The notes under the pieces are model-generated. The model searched no databases and was not told where the DNA came from. It saw only the letters and a list, made by a program, of their open reading frames with translations. A stretch of DNA of 64,000 bases from Adhaeribacter arboris (lineage in GTDB: Bacteria; Bacteroidota; Bacteroidia; Cytophagales; Hymenobacteraceae): the NCBI RefSeq assembly GCF_003023845.1, contig NZ_PYFT01000001.1, positions 3,720,001-3,784,000 of the forward strand. The letters run 5' to 3'. This document shows positions 45,501 to 54,007 of the stretch, piece after piece (the stretch's first letter is position 1; each line of letters starts with the position of its first letter). The position numbers and the translations under genes are program-made.

Positions 45501-47279
45501 AAATGGGATAGAACTATCGGCAGCCGCGATTTTGATGTACTCAAGGCCGTTGTACCAACGGCGGATGGCAGCTATGTTTTAGGCGGTACTTCTAACGGCT
45601 TAATTGGGGGAGATAAAACAGAAGCCACCCGCGATACTACCCAATTTGCGGCTGGCGCGAGCACCGACTTCTGGCTCGTAAAAGTAAAAGACGAAACTTC
45701 CACCCCATCGGCTGTCTGGAATATGCGATACGGGGGTACGGGAACTGATAATTTTACGGTTGCAATCCCCACTTCCGATGGCGGTTACTTAGCGGGTGGT
45801 TATACGAACTCAGGTTCAAGCAAAGATAAAAGCCAGACCAACCAGGGTAAGAACGATTATTGGATTGTGAAGAGTGACCAGAACGGCAAAAAGCTCTGGG
45901 ATAAACGCTACGGTGGCTCCGGGGATGATTACCTGAACCGCGTTATTCCAACTCAGGATGGGGGTTACTTATTGGCCGGTTCTTCGCTTTCCGGTAAAAA
46001 CGGGGATAAATCGGACGCTAACTTGGGTGAGCGGGACTACTGGGTAGTAAAAGTAGACGCTGCAGGCAATAAACAATGGGATAAAACTTTTGGAGGTACG
46101 GGTTACGATGAACTTAAGAAAGTAATTCAGCTCGCATCCGGCGAGTACGTACTGGGAGGCTACAGTAACTCGCCCGTGAGTGGCGACAAAAGCCAGGCCA
46201 GCCAGGGCGATCACGATTATTGGCTGGTGAAAATTAGCGCAAACGGAGCCAAAATCTGGGACAAAACCTATGGGGGCAACCAGGCAGAAACGCTTAGTAG
46301 TTTCACCCCGACCAGCGATGGTGGCTTTTTACTTACTGGCAGCTCGCTCTCCGGGGCAAGTGGAAATAAAAGCCAGCCTAGCCAGGGCAGCAGTGATTAT
46401 TGGATCGTAAAAACAGATAAAGACGGCAATTTACTTTGGGATAAAACGTACGGCGGCAGCGACCAGGACGAAGTGTATTCGGTAGCTTGGAATGGCAAGG
46501 AGTACTTAATCTCTGGTACCAGTTCTTCGGGGAAATCGGGCGACAAGACCCAGTCCAGTCAGGGTGGAAAAGATTACTGGGTAATAAAATTAGATGAAAA
46601 AGGCACGAAGCTGTGGGATAGAACTTTTGGCGGTAACCAGGACGATGAGCTAAGAGCCAGTACCTTCACCACGGAAGGCCATTACGTGTTAGCGGGTAAA
46701 TCTTACTCCGAAGGAAGCGGAGATAAAAGCCAGCCTGGTCAGGGTTTAAGCGATTACTGGGTAGTGCAAATAGAGGAAGACGGGGATAAAGTAGCCGACC
46801 AGCGTTTTGGCGGCAGTAGCCAGGAAGAACTGCGCACCGTATTTCAAACCAATGATGGCGGCCTATTACTTGGGGGTCGGTCCGATTCAGGCGTAAGCGG
46901 CGATAGAACGCAGCCTAGCCAGGGAGGCACGGATTACTGGTTGGTGAAAATAGCGCCTATAACCACTTCCATAATAGCCGCCAGAATTACTACTCCGGCA
47001 ACAGAGCCAGTGGTTTCGCTGGAACAGTTAAGAGCTTATCCAAATCCATTCTCCGCGCAAGTAACTATTCGCTTTGCTTTACCCGAAACGCAAACCGCAC
47101 AGGTAAAAGTATACGATAGTCAAGGGAGAGAAATAGCTACTTTATTTAGAGCAACAGCGCAAGCGCACCAAATATACCAGATAGAATGGCGCGCTTATAA
47201 TAATGTTAGTGGTATGTATCTGTTGCAATTGCAAACCCCTACCAAGCGTTATCAGCAAAAACTTTTGCTAGCTAGGTAA
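42558..47279 (+). CDS. Giant secreted repeat protein with T9SS sorting domain
   Basis: 1573 aa from the ATG at 42558; a GTG 72 bases upstream would add a second hydrophobic stretch and is unlikely. A signal peptide (ending TFAQN) is followed by 21 copies of a unit of about 58 residues beginning WDKTYGG, with DGGYLLGGTSxSGxSGDKS in the middle and DYWVVKLDxxGxK at the end. Between copies 7 and 8 lies one MBG-like Ig domain (about 460-545: ITFAPIVLTKIVGDAPFALEA). The last 80 residues (YPNPFSAQVTIRFALPE... YLLQLQTPTKRYQQKLLL) form a type A sorting domain for type IX secretion. It is likely a surface or secreted propeller-like binding protein. No catalytic motif is seen. Confidence 0.93.
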   Translation: MKIHVSLGYPIQLNRVFNNWWIYLCPCFLLHFTFPTQTFAQNKVWDKTLGGEKLEILTVVKQTSDGGYILGGSSASGISGDKSEPNKGEKDEFGAYPNDYWVVKLNADGSKAWDKTIGGREEDVLNSIQLTSDGGYLLGGTSTSGVSGNKKDINYGASDYWLVKLDAKGNKLWDKSYGGKGSDNLVSLQPSSDGGYLLGGSSTSGINGNKTHPKIGRSDFWIVKLQADGTMIWDRTFGGTNDDFLSTFVSTPDGGCLLSGQIYEIGTKLIKVKADGSQDWEKTVGYPEIIALQTIKEGGFIAGYSVSTSSASFNYGIRKLKSDGTPVWEKSFGGNDSDYLKFLQVTTDGGYILGGTSYSDSSGVKTEHKRGTCLGENFFLSSCGTDYWVLKLNADGTQEWDRTIGSEEYDDLTFLQQTKEGGYILGGTASSGSSYDKTQTSRGSNDYWVVQLDNTVRQNQTITFAPIVLTKIVGDAPFALEAKASSGLPIAFRVLSGPATVKGNIVTLTGVGEVRVQAYQAGNATYNSAATDQTFVVDERKYITKQWDKTYGGFNQETLSALIPTPDGGYLAGGYSNSGNTGDKSSPGKGRNDYWLTKLNNQGQKEWDKAYGGNNGDSLMALVATPDGGFLLGGTSYSGKSGDKSQEIRGSGQGIYGHGDYWLVKIDAQGTKLWDKTYGGNAADELMALMTTPDGGFLLGGTSYSGKSGDKSQASKDTEQEAYLRGDYWLVKVDAKGTKLWDKTFGGGGSDKLMALVVAPEGGYLVGGSSTSGISGDKSEVNRSLEDYWVVRLKEDGSKIWDKTLGGLPETVYYDECNENCEMKVGRSILTALVATPDGSFLLGGYSNAEKGADKTDGNLVGSYSSSILNDYWIVKIDSKGKKMWDKTYGGIFSEKVLDYDIGTYFTGNSQLSSIIATPDGNYLLAGTSDSDKGRDRSENARGGGELYIYLFRGEIPDDYRIGRRSERDYWVVKIDEEGTKKWDRTIGSRDFDVLKAVVPTADGSYVLGGTSNGLIGGDKTEATRDTTQFAAGASTDFWLVKVKDETSTPSAVWNMRYGGTGTDNFTVAIPTSDGGYLAGGYTNSGSSKDKSQTNQGKNDYWIVKSDQNGKKLWDKRYGGSGDDYLNRVIPTQDGGYLLAGSSLSGKNGDKSDANLGERDYWVVKVDAAGNKQWDKTFGGTGYDELKKVIQLASGEYVLGGYSNSPVSGDKSQASQGDHDYWLVKISANGAKIWDKTYGGNQAETLSSFTPTSDGGFLLTGSSLSGASGNKSQPSQGSSDYWIVKTDKDGNLLWDKTYGGSDQDEVYSVAWNGKEYLISGTSSSGKSGDKTQSSQGGKDYWVIKLDEKGTKLWDRTFGGNQDDELRASTFTTEGHYVLAGKSYSEGSGDKSQPGQGLSDYWVVQIEEDGDKVADQRFGGSSQEELRTVFQTNDGGLLLGGRSDSGVSGDRTQPSQGGTDYWLVKIAPITTSIIAARITTPATEPVVSLEQLRAYPNPFSAQVTIRFALPETQTAQVKVYDSQGREIATLFRATAQAHQIYQIEWRAYNNVSGMYLLQLQTPTKRYQQKLLLAR

Positions 47280-47289
47280 CCTAAACTAG

Positions 47290-47342
47290 TATAAAATCAG
47301 AAAGTCGGATAATATATTTCTATCCGACTTTCTGATTTTATA
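47290..47342. terminator. Perfect 22-base inverted repeat, bidirectional terminator
   Basis: Stem TATAAAATCAGAAAGTCGG(ATA) at 47290-47311 and its exact reverse complement at 47321-47342, loop of 9 bases. It lies between the convergent giant repeat protein and MoxR genes. Confidence 0.9.
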
Positions 47343-47462
47343 CAGGGTAAATTATTTCTTTAAACAGACTGCGTCAATAGCAAAATTTGTTCTCTAGTAT
47401 ACCTACTTGAAATCTGCCGTTACCGGTAAGCAAGAATACAAACCTCACTGATGAATAAAAAA

Positions 47463-48458
47463 TTAACTAATGGGCACCTTGCGCAGAATGGCTTCGATAA
47501 AATCTTTGGTTTTAATATCGTCGGCTTCGGCTTCGTAGTTTAAAATAATGCGGTGGTTTAATACGTCGGAGGCTACCTCTTTAATATCTTCCGGTAATAC
47601 ATAGTCGCGGTCATCGAAAAAAGCCACTGCTTTAGCCGCTAAATTTAAAGCAATACTCGCTCTTGGCGACACGCCAAACTGAATGTAATCAGCAAACTCG
47701 TTCAGGTCGTACTCGGCAGGACGGCGCGTAGCAAATACCAGTTCAATAATGTACTTTTCAAGCACTTCCGAAATTTGCACCTGATTAATCTCATTGCGAA
47801 TAGCAAAAATATCTTCTTTGGTTAGAATAGTGTTAACCACGCCGGCAAACGACATATTGGCCATACGGCGCATTACTTCCAGTTCATCCGATTTTTTGAG
47901 GTAATTGACGTACACCTTCATCATAAACCGGTCTACCTGTGCCTCGGGCAAAGGATAAGTTCCTTCGTGCTCCACCGGGTTTTGCGTAGCCAGTACTAAA
48001 AAAGGCAGATCCAGTTTAAAAGTATGATCGCCAATAGTTACCTGCTTTTCCTGCATGGCTTCGAGCAGCGCCGATTGCACCTTAGCCGGCGAACGGTTTA
48101 CCTCATCGGCCAAAATCAAATTGGCAAAAATAGGCCCTTTTTTTACTTCAAACGCCGAAGCGTTTTGGTTATAAATCATGGTTCCGATCAGGTCGGATGG
48201 TAGTAAATCGGGCGTAAACTGGATGCGCTGAAAATTTAGATGCAGCACGCGGCTAAGCGTGTTTATCGTAAGTGTTTTGGCTAAACCCGGTACTCCTTCG
48301 AGTAAAATATGGCCGCCGGTAAATAAACCAATCAGTAGGCGGTTTACCATGTATTGCTGACCCACCACCACTTTGCCTACTTCGGCAAAAACCTGCTTAA
48401 TCTTATTCTGATGTTCCTGGATGCGCTCCTGGTAGGATATCTGCGATTCAATTTCCAT
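47463..48458 (-). CDS. MoxR family AAA+ ATPase
   Basis: 331 aa. AAA+ motifs are intact: Walker A GVPGLAKT (residues 55-62), Walker B LILADE (114-119), sensor FLVLATQNPVEHEGTYPLPEAQVDRF, and the C-terminal lid with GVSPRASIAL. MoxR ATPases act as chaperones that insert or activate partner proteins, usually encoded beside a DUF58/VWA gene. Here no DUF58 or VWA gene follows; the operon ends at the terminator, so this one is an orphan in the window. A partner could be encoded elsewhere, including the VWA-like lipoprotein at 13510-14850, but there is no direct link. Confidence 0.95.
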   Translation of the reverse strand: MEIESQISYQERIQEHQNKIKQVFAEVGKVVVGQQYMVNRLLIGLFTGGHILLEGVPGLAKTLTINTLSRVLHLNFQRIQFTPDLLPSDLIGTMIYNQNASAFEVKKGPIFANLILADEVNRSPAKVQSALLEAMQEKQVTIGDHTFKLDLPFLVLATQNPVEHEGTYPLPEAQVDRFMMKVYVNYLKKSDELEVMRRMANMSFAGVVNTILTKEDIFAIRNEINQVQISEVLEKYIIELVFATRRPAEYDLNEFADYIQFGVSPRASIALNLAAKAVAFFDDRDYVLPEDIKEVASDVLNHRIILNYEAEADDIKTKDFIEAILRKVPIS

Positions 48459-48519
48459 TACAATACAATAACTGTTTTATGCTTTAACGATGAAACAGAA
48501 GTTCGTTGTGTTTCTTTTA

Positions 48520-48894
48520 TTATTTTTTAAAGATAAAGTAAACGGCCAGAACCATAAATATAAAGCCAACAGCGTGGTTCCAAGCCAATTTATCCGTCCG
48601 AAAAATAAAGACCGTTATTAAAGTAAATACGAGTAAAGAAATTACCTCCTGAATAATTTTTAATTCGAACATGGAAAACGGCCCTCCATTTTCTTCGAAC
48701 CCAATTTTATTAGCCGGTACCTGAAACACATATTCAAATAAAGCCAATCCCCAACTAATTAAAATTACGGCTACCAAGCCCATCTGCTGCAACCAGCTTA
48801 TTTTCTTAAACTGCAAGTGCCCGTACCAGGCAAACGTCATGAATATATTAGAAAATAGCAGTAAAACAACGGTGTAAATACCTTTCCAAGCCAT
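48520..48894 (-). CDS. DMT family (DUF486) membrane protein
   Basis: 124 aa from the ATG at 48894 (MAWKGIYTVVLLLFSNIFMTFAW); the frame extends 96 bases upstream but without family similarity. Four membrane helices and the motif FAWYGHLQF followed by ISWGLALFEYVFQVPANKIGF and FKKI-like ends fit DUF486 proteins of the drug/metabolite transporter superfamily. LKIIQEVISLLVFTLIT and LAWNHAVGFIFMVLAVYF form the last two helices. Transport substrate is unknown. It is 61 bases upstream of the MoxR gene on the same strand. Confidence 0.92.
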   Translation of the reverse strand: MAWKGIYTVVLLLFSNIFMTFAWYGHLQFKKISWLQQMGLVAVILISWGLALFEYVFQVPANKIGFEENGGPFSMFELKIIQEVISLLVFTLITVFIFRTDKLAWNHAVGFIFMVLAVYFIFKK

Positions 48895-49149
48895 AGAATT
48901 TAAATAATTTTTAAAATTACATAAAAGGACCGGAATATCAGGAAACTTAACCCGGGGTTTTTGACCAGTAATGCTTACTCCTACCCGCAAGAATTAGGAT
49001 AAAGTTATCCCACAGGTAAGCAACTGCTCCTAGAAGTACTAAGGGCAGAACTTAAACATTTAAACTTACAAACAACAATAAAAACCAATGTTCAGCACTA
49101 TTTAAATTTTATATTATAAATTTTATATACTAAAATATATAATTGGTAA

Positions 49150-49157
49150 TATATTTG
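49150..49157 (+). promoter_or_regulatory. Possible Bacteroidota -7 box
   Basis: TATATTTG matches the consensus TAnnTTTG exactly, 30 bases before the histidine kinase start. The sequence around it is very AT-rich and I see no clear -33 TTTG at standard spacing. Confidence 0.35.
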
Positions 49158-49187
49158 CTATTTTTATAGCGAAATCAATATACTTAT

Positions 49188-52001
49188 ATGGTTGAGGCAG
49201 TTCAAAGCTTGTTACACATGCGAGAAATAAAGAAAACAGCTTTCCAAGCGGCCACTACTAATTACCGACAAAATCTATATTCTAACAATAAAATTAAAAG
49301 CGTTATTCCTGGTCTAATATATATTCTGGATATTTCCTGCAATAGAAATACCTACTGTAGCCACGGAGTAACCCAAATTTTGGGTTATTCGGTGGCAGAT
49401 AGTATGGCTATGGACAACAGTTTCCCGCTAAGTATTATTCATCCCGCGGATAAAGTACTATTACAGGAATACCGCCAGAGACTAATAACAATACCCGGCG
49501 AAGAAGCTTTTGAATTAGAATGCCGGGTGCAGCATAAAAACGGTAATTGGCAACGGTTGCTTACCCAAGAAAGTATTTTCAGCCGGCACGAAGACGGCAC
49601 GGTACGGGAAATAATTGGCTCCGCGCAAGTGCTTGACCTAGCCGATGAATTTCTTCAAGAAGAAAATACAATCCGAGCGAAAGCTTCGCACAACGATGAA
49701 TTATACCGCCTCATCTCCGAAAACTTAACGGATCTCATCAGCCTGCACTACCCAAATGGAACCGCTATTTATTATTCACCCAGTTGTAAAGATTTGCTGG
49801 GCTATGAGGCCGAGGAACTGGTACGCATAAAACCCTCTAATTTAATTCATCCGGATGAGGCAGTACAGGTAAAACATGCTATTGAAGAGGCTCTGCTTAC
49901 CGGTAAAACTACCATCCACACGCAATACCGCATTCGTAAAAAAACCGGCGAGTACATTTGGTTCGAAAGTACTACCAAAGCCATAAAAGATGAATCTGGT
50001 CAGGTAATTCGTTTACAGAGTTCTTCGCGGGACATTACCGAAAGAAAAAAAGCGGAAGTAGCCTTAGAAAAAAGCGAAAGAAAATACCGCGACCTGGTAT
50101 TATACAGCCAGGTTATTATTTATACCCATACGCTGGATGGCACTATCTTATCCACAAACCCTATTTTACAGAACTTACTGGGGTACTCTGAATTTGAATT
50201 AATTGGCTTACCCTTTACCGAGCTTCTGCGCGGCCGCGAGCGCCTCCGTTATCAGGAATATTTAAAAGACATTCAACAAAACAATAAAGTAGTAGGCGTA
50301 ATTACCGTGCTGGACAAAAAAGGCCGGCCCAAGCACCTGCTTTACCATAACATAAAAGTAAACGAGCCCGAAGTAGAACCTTACGTTATTGCCTTTGCTC
50401 AGGATATTACGGAACGTTTAGAAGCTGAAAACGAGCTGAAAAAAGCTAAAATTAAAGCAGAGCAATCCGCTAAATCAAAAGAGCTTTTTCTGGCTAATAT
50501 GAGCCACGAAATCCGTACGCCCATGAACGGTATATTAGGAATGGCCGCCTTGCTGAAGAAAACTGACCTGAATGATACCCAGCAAAACTACTTAAAATTA
50601 ATTAAGGAGTCAGCCCAAAACCTGCTCGTTATTATTAACGACGTGCTGGATGTCGCCAAAATTGAATCAGGTAAACTTAAATTAGAAAAAATACCTTTTA
50701 ACGTCAACGAAATCCTGCAATCGGCGCATCAATCGCTTACTTACAAAGCCGAAGAAAAAGATATTTTATTGCGGCTTAAACCTTTATCCTTGGCCACTCC
50801 TTTGGTTGCCGGCGACCCCTACCGCCTTACTCAAATCTTGATTAATCTGCTTAGCAATGCCATAAAGTTCACGGAAGAGGGAAAAGTAGAATTAGCGGCT
50901 GAGATAGTTAAAGAAACAATTTTTGATTACACGCTTTGCTTTTCTGTTACAGATACCGGTATTGGCATTCCGGTCAATAAACTAGATAAAATTTTCGAAA
51001 GTTTTGTGCAGGCCAACAGCGATACTACCCGGAAATACGGTGGCACGGGTTTAGGTCTTTCTATTTGCAAAAACTTAGTAGAGTTACAAGGAGGACGCAT
51101 CTGGGTAAAAAGTAAACCCCGTCAGGGCACCACTTTTACTTTCGAACTTACTTATCCCAAAGCACACCTGGCAGAAGATTTAAACAATATTGCACCTTCA
51201 AATAATGACTATACTAGTCTGCAATCTTTAAAAATATTACTGGCGGAAGATAATGCTATCAATAGATTTATGGCCGAATCTATTTTAATTAATTGGGGAG
51301 TACAGCTGTCTATTGCCAATAACGGAAAAGAGGCCGTTAAATTGCACCAGGAGCATACCTTCGACATAATTTTAATGGATATTCAAATGCCCGAAATGGG
51401 AGGTGTGGAAGCAACCCGCATTATTCGGCAAATGCCAGATCCGGTTAAGGCGCAAATTCCTATTATTGCCCTTACCGCTAATGCTTTAAAAGGCGATAGC
51501 GATACCTACCTAAAAGCCGGCATGAATGATTATATGTCGAAGCCGTACGAAGAAGAAAAATTATTTTATAAAATATCCCAAAACGTTCACCCGAATAAGC
51601 CTATTATGAAATTACCGGATGATCCTGCCAAAGATGATGCGGTTCCTAACCTACCTGCAAAAAATCTTTACAGCCTGGAAATGGTGCAAAAATTAGCCAA
51701 AGGCGACCATAGTTTCACCAATCAGATGATTGACATGTTTGTGACTCTGATTCCGGAAGCTATCCAGAACATGAAGGCGCACGTTACCGCCGGCGAATGG
51801 CATCAGTTAAGTCAGGTGGCCCATAGCATCAAGCCAGCAATAGATACCCTCCTGATTACCTCTATTCAAGAGCAATTACTTAAAGTGGAACTAGATGCCA
51901 AGAACGCTCAAAACGTAGCGGATTTGCCGCAACTCGTTGCCAACATCTCTCATACCTTACAGGCAGTTATTATTCATTTAAAAGAAGAATTTAAAAGTTA
52001 A
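49188..52001 (+). CDS. Hybrid sensor histidine kinase with PAS domains, receiver and HPt
   Basis: 937 aa, no membrane segments. Three PAS/PAC units come first (about 40-155, 165-285 with SSRDITERKKAE, and 290-410 ending FAQDITERLEAE). The HisKA domain follows, with phosphoacceptor His440 in NMSHEIRTPMNGIL, then the HATPase with LINLLSNAIKFTEEGK, DTGIGIP and GGTGLGLSI. The receiver domain (ILLAEDNAINRF, LMDIQMPEMGG) carries Asp731, and the HPt domain carries His879 in VAHSIKPA. This is a complete internal phosphorelay in the cytoplasm. No response regulator with a DNA-binding domain is adjacent, so the output target is not visible. The sensor PAS domains may bind a cofactor or small ligand. 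Confidence 0.95.
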   Translation: MVEAVQSLLHMREIKKTAFQAATTNYRQNLYSNNKIKSVIPGLIYILDISCNRNTYCSHGVTQILGYSVADSMAMDNSFPLSIIHPADKVLLQEYRQRLITIPGEEAFELECRVQHKNGNWQRLLTQESIFSRHEDGTVREIIGSAQVLDLADEFLQEENTIRAKASHNDELYRLISENLTDLISLHYPNGTAIYYSPSCKDLLGYEAEELVRIKPSNLIHPDEAVQVKHAIEEALLTGKTTIHTQYRIRKKTGEYIWFESTTKAIKDESGQVIRLQSSSRDITERKKAEVALEKSERKYRDLVLYSQVIIYTHTLDGTILSTNPILQNLLGYSEFELIGLPFTELLRGRERLRYQEYLKDIQQNNKVVGVITVLDKKGRPKHLLYHNIKVNEPEVEPYVIAFAQDITERLEAENELKKAKIKAEQSAKSKELFLANMSHEIRTPMNGILGMAALLKKTDLNDTQQNYLKLIKESAQNLLVIINDVLDVAKIESGKLKLEKIPFNVNEILQSAHQSLTYKAEEKDILLRLKPLSLATPLVAGDPYRLTQILINLLSNAIKFTEEGKVELAAEIVKETIFDYTLCFSVTDTGIGIPVNKLDKIFESFVQANSDTTRKYGGTGLGLSICKNLVELQGGRIWVKSKPRQGTTFTFELTYPKAHLAEDLNNIAPSNNDYTSLQSLKILLAEDNAINRFMAESILINWGVQLSIANNGKEAVKLHQEHTFDIILMDIQMPEMGGVEATRIIRQMPDPVKAQIPIIALTANALKGDSDTYLKAGMNDYMSKPYEEEKLFYKISQNVHPNKPIMKLPDDPAKDDAVPNLPAKNLYSLEMVQKLAKGDHSFTNQMIDMFVTLIPEAIQNMKAHVTAGEWHQLSQVAHSIKPAIDTLLITSIQEQLLKVELDAKNAQNVADLPQLVANISHTLQAVIIHLKEEFKS

Positions 52002-52047
52002 AATTAACGTAAGTAAAAACTCCTTGCTCGCTGACCAGCGTTCCTGA

Positions 52048-52800
52048 TTAATGCCCGTGAGCCGAGGCTTCGGTTTGCGAGGTTACCTGAAGTTGTTTCA
52101 CTTTGCCTTGCTCCCAGGCATTAGCCCCCGGCACGGGTTTTGGCATAGGAATATCGGCCCTTTGTTCCCGTTTTTGCTTATTATTTACTTTAAACCGGGC
52201 ATCGCGGTCGGTGAGTAGTTTTGGATGTAACTGGCCATCTTTGGTAAAACCCATCATAATTTGCGGAATGCCCATGGGCAACTCTAAATCCCGGTCGGTG
52301 TGCCAGGTATGAATTACTTTGCCGTAGGTAGATACAATCTGTTCCATTAATTCGTGTTCCGCTACATCGGGTATGCCAGGAGCAATTAGTTCGCCGGATT
52401 TTACCTCGTAGGCGTGGCTGTGCCATAATTCCCGTTCCGCCATAGGTAGGGTTTTAAAGAGTTTTTCGGAAACAATATATTCTACGCCCATTATTTTTGC
52501 ATTTTCGCCATTGCCATCGAACATGACACACTGGGTTAAATCTTCGTTTATTTTAGTACAGTAATGGTGAGCTTCCATCTGACCTTTTAAATTACCGTTG
52601 TAAAAATGAAACCCATCCAGGTACATATTCATTCTTTTCAAAGGGGTTTTATCTTGCAGTACATCGGCGCCCGTTTCCAGTATCTTAGTTTTCGGCGTTT
52701 TCTCCTGACCCGGGGATTTTACATACGAACTGGTATTTTCGCCGCCGCAACTCAGCAGCCAGCATACAGGTGCTATTAAAATAAATTTTGCAACTCTCAT
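52048..52800 (-). CDS. DUF1264 / OBAP-like lipoprotein
   Basis: 250 aa from the ATG at 52800. A lipobox (Trp-Leu-Leu-Ser-Cys) predicts a lipoprotein, followed by a polar linker. The body matches DUF1264, the family of plant oil-body-associated proteins: GFHFYNGNLKGQMEAHHYC, LTQCVMFDGNGENAKIMGVEYIVSEKLFKTLP, ELWHSHAYEVKSGELIAPGIP and YGKVIHTWHTDRDLELPMGIPQIMMGFTKDGQ. Conserved His residues (HHYC, WHSH, HTWH) could bind metal. Biochemical function is unknown in bacteria. It is transcribed alone. Confidence 0.9.
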   Translation of the reverse strand: MRVAKFILIAPVCWLLSCGGENTSSYVKSPGQEKTPKTKILETGADVLQDKTPLKRMNMYLDGFHFYNGNLKGQMEAHHYCTKINEDLTQCVMFDGNGENAKIMGVEYIVSEKLFKTLPMAERELWHSHAYEVKSGELIAPGIPDVAEHELMEQIVSTYGKVIHTWHTDRDLELPMGIPQIMMGFTKDGQLHPKLLTDRDARFKVNNKQKREQRADIPMPKPVPGANAWEQGKVKQLQVTSQTEASAHGH

Positions 52801-53003
52801 AAGCAACGGGCTTTTACTTCTTGTTTCAGCTAATCGGTTTGGTTAATAAAATTTAACGGTTGTTTGCTAACCAAGTTTATCTACCCTCTATTAATTTTAT
52901 TTAATGAGAACTTATACGGATAGGGAAATCCGTAGAAAATCAAAAACTTGTTTCTTCTTAATCAGTAAGTAAAGTGCTTGTTAGTTGATGATTAAGAAAG
53001 AAT

Positions 53004-53909
53004 ATGAAAGATTTTGTAATAGCAATTCACGGTGGAGCAGAAAATAAAACTCGTCGGGATATTGGTCCTGATATGGAAGCCGCTTACCGCCGGAGTTTGG
53101 AAGAAGCCTTGCTAGCCGGATGGTCAATTTTGAATGATGGAGGATCTGCGGTAGATGCGGTAGAAGCCGCCGTAAAGGTTATGGAAAATAATTATTTGTT
53201 TAATGCGGGTAAAGGAGGGGCTTATACCGAAAAGTACAAAAACCAGTTTGATGCTTCAATTATGTGCGGCAAAACTTTAAAGGCTGGTACCGTTGCGGGA
53301 GTACATCGGGTAAAAAATCCTATCACTTTGGCCAAAACTATAAAAGATAAATCGAAGCATGTGTTTTTAACCAGTGATGGTGCCGAAGAATTTGCGCTGG
53401 AACATCATTTAGAATTTAAGCCGGCGGAATATTTCCGGACTAAAAAGCAATTGGATGAACTAGAAGAAACTAAGAAAGAAGAAAAGGTAAAGGAATTTGA
53501 TACCGTAGGTGCCGTAGCTCTCGATAAAAACGGGAACCTGGCCGCGGCTACTTCTACTGGTGGGTTGGTGAATCAGCATAATGGCCGGGTAGGCGACACT
53601 CCTATTATTGGCAGCGGCACCTACGCGAATAATGAAGTATGCGCCATTTCCTGTACCGGCGATGGCGAAGGTATTATGCGGGCAGTAGTTGGGCACGAGG
53701 TGTACGCTTTGGTAAAATATCAGAAATTACCTATTCAGGAAGCTTGCGAGCGGGCAGCTACTGTTTACAAAGATAAAATTGAAGGTGATAAAAATTTGAT
53801 TGCTCTCGACCCACAAGGGAATGTTGGTATTTATTACGAAACCGACTTAATGTTCCGGGCTTATAAGAAAGGGCAGCAACCACATACCGTTGCCATTTGG
53901 GAAGATTAA
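53004..53909 (+). CDS. iaaA: Isoaspartyl peptidase / L-asparaginase (Ntn hydrolase)
   Basis: 301 aa. The plant-type asparaginase fold is clear: FVIAIHGGAENKTR at the start, LFNAGKGGAYT, the autocleavage site EFDTVGAVALD with nucleophile Thr167, then NLAAATSTGGLVNQHNGRVGDTPIIGSGTYA. Cleavage before Thr167 would give alpha and beta chains. It removes beta-aspartyl peptides and asparagine. No signal peptide is present, so it acts in the cytoplasm. A Lys/Glu-rich linker (152-164) precedes the cleavage site, as in relatives. Confidence 0.95.
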   Translation: MKDFVIAIHGGAENKTRRDIGPDMEAAYRRSLEEALLAGWSILNDGGSAVDAVEAAVKVMENNYLFNAGKGGAYTEKYKNQFDASIMCGKTLKAGTVAGVHRVKNPITLAKTIKDKSKHVFLTSDGAEEFALEHHLEFKPAEYFRTKKQLDELEETKKEEKVKEFDTVGAVALDKNGNLAAATSTGGLVNQHNGRVGDTPIIGSGTYANNEVCAISCTGDGEGIMRAVVGHEVYALVKYQKLPIQEACERAATVYKDKIEGDKNLIALDPQGNVGIYYETDLMFRAYKKGQQPHTVAIWED

Positions 53910-54007
53910 ATTATCATTCAGAAGTCTTACAGAACGGAATAAGCTTTTGGAGCAAACTTTAAAGTTATTTTTCCCTGTTTATAGAGTTTATTAGTGGCTA
54001 TATTGAT

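Noticed and set aside
42558-47279. Regularly spaced repeats as a CRISPR array or satellite DNA
   Set aside because: The periodicity of about 175 bases is coding and reflects protein repeats of about 58 residues in an open frame.
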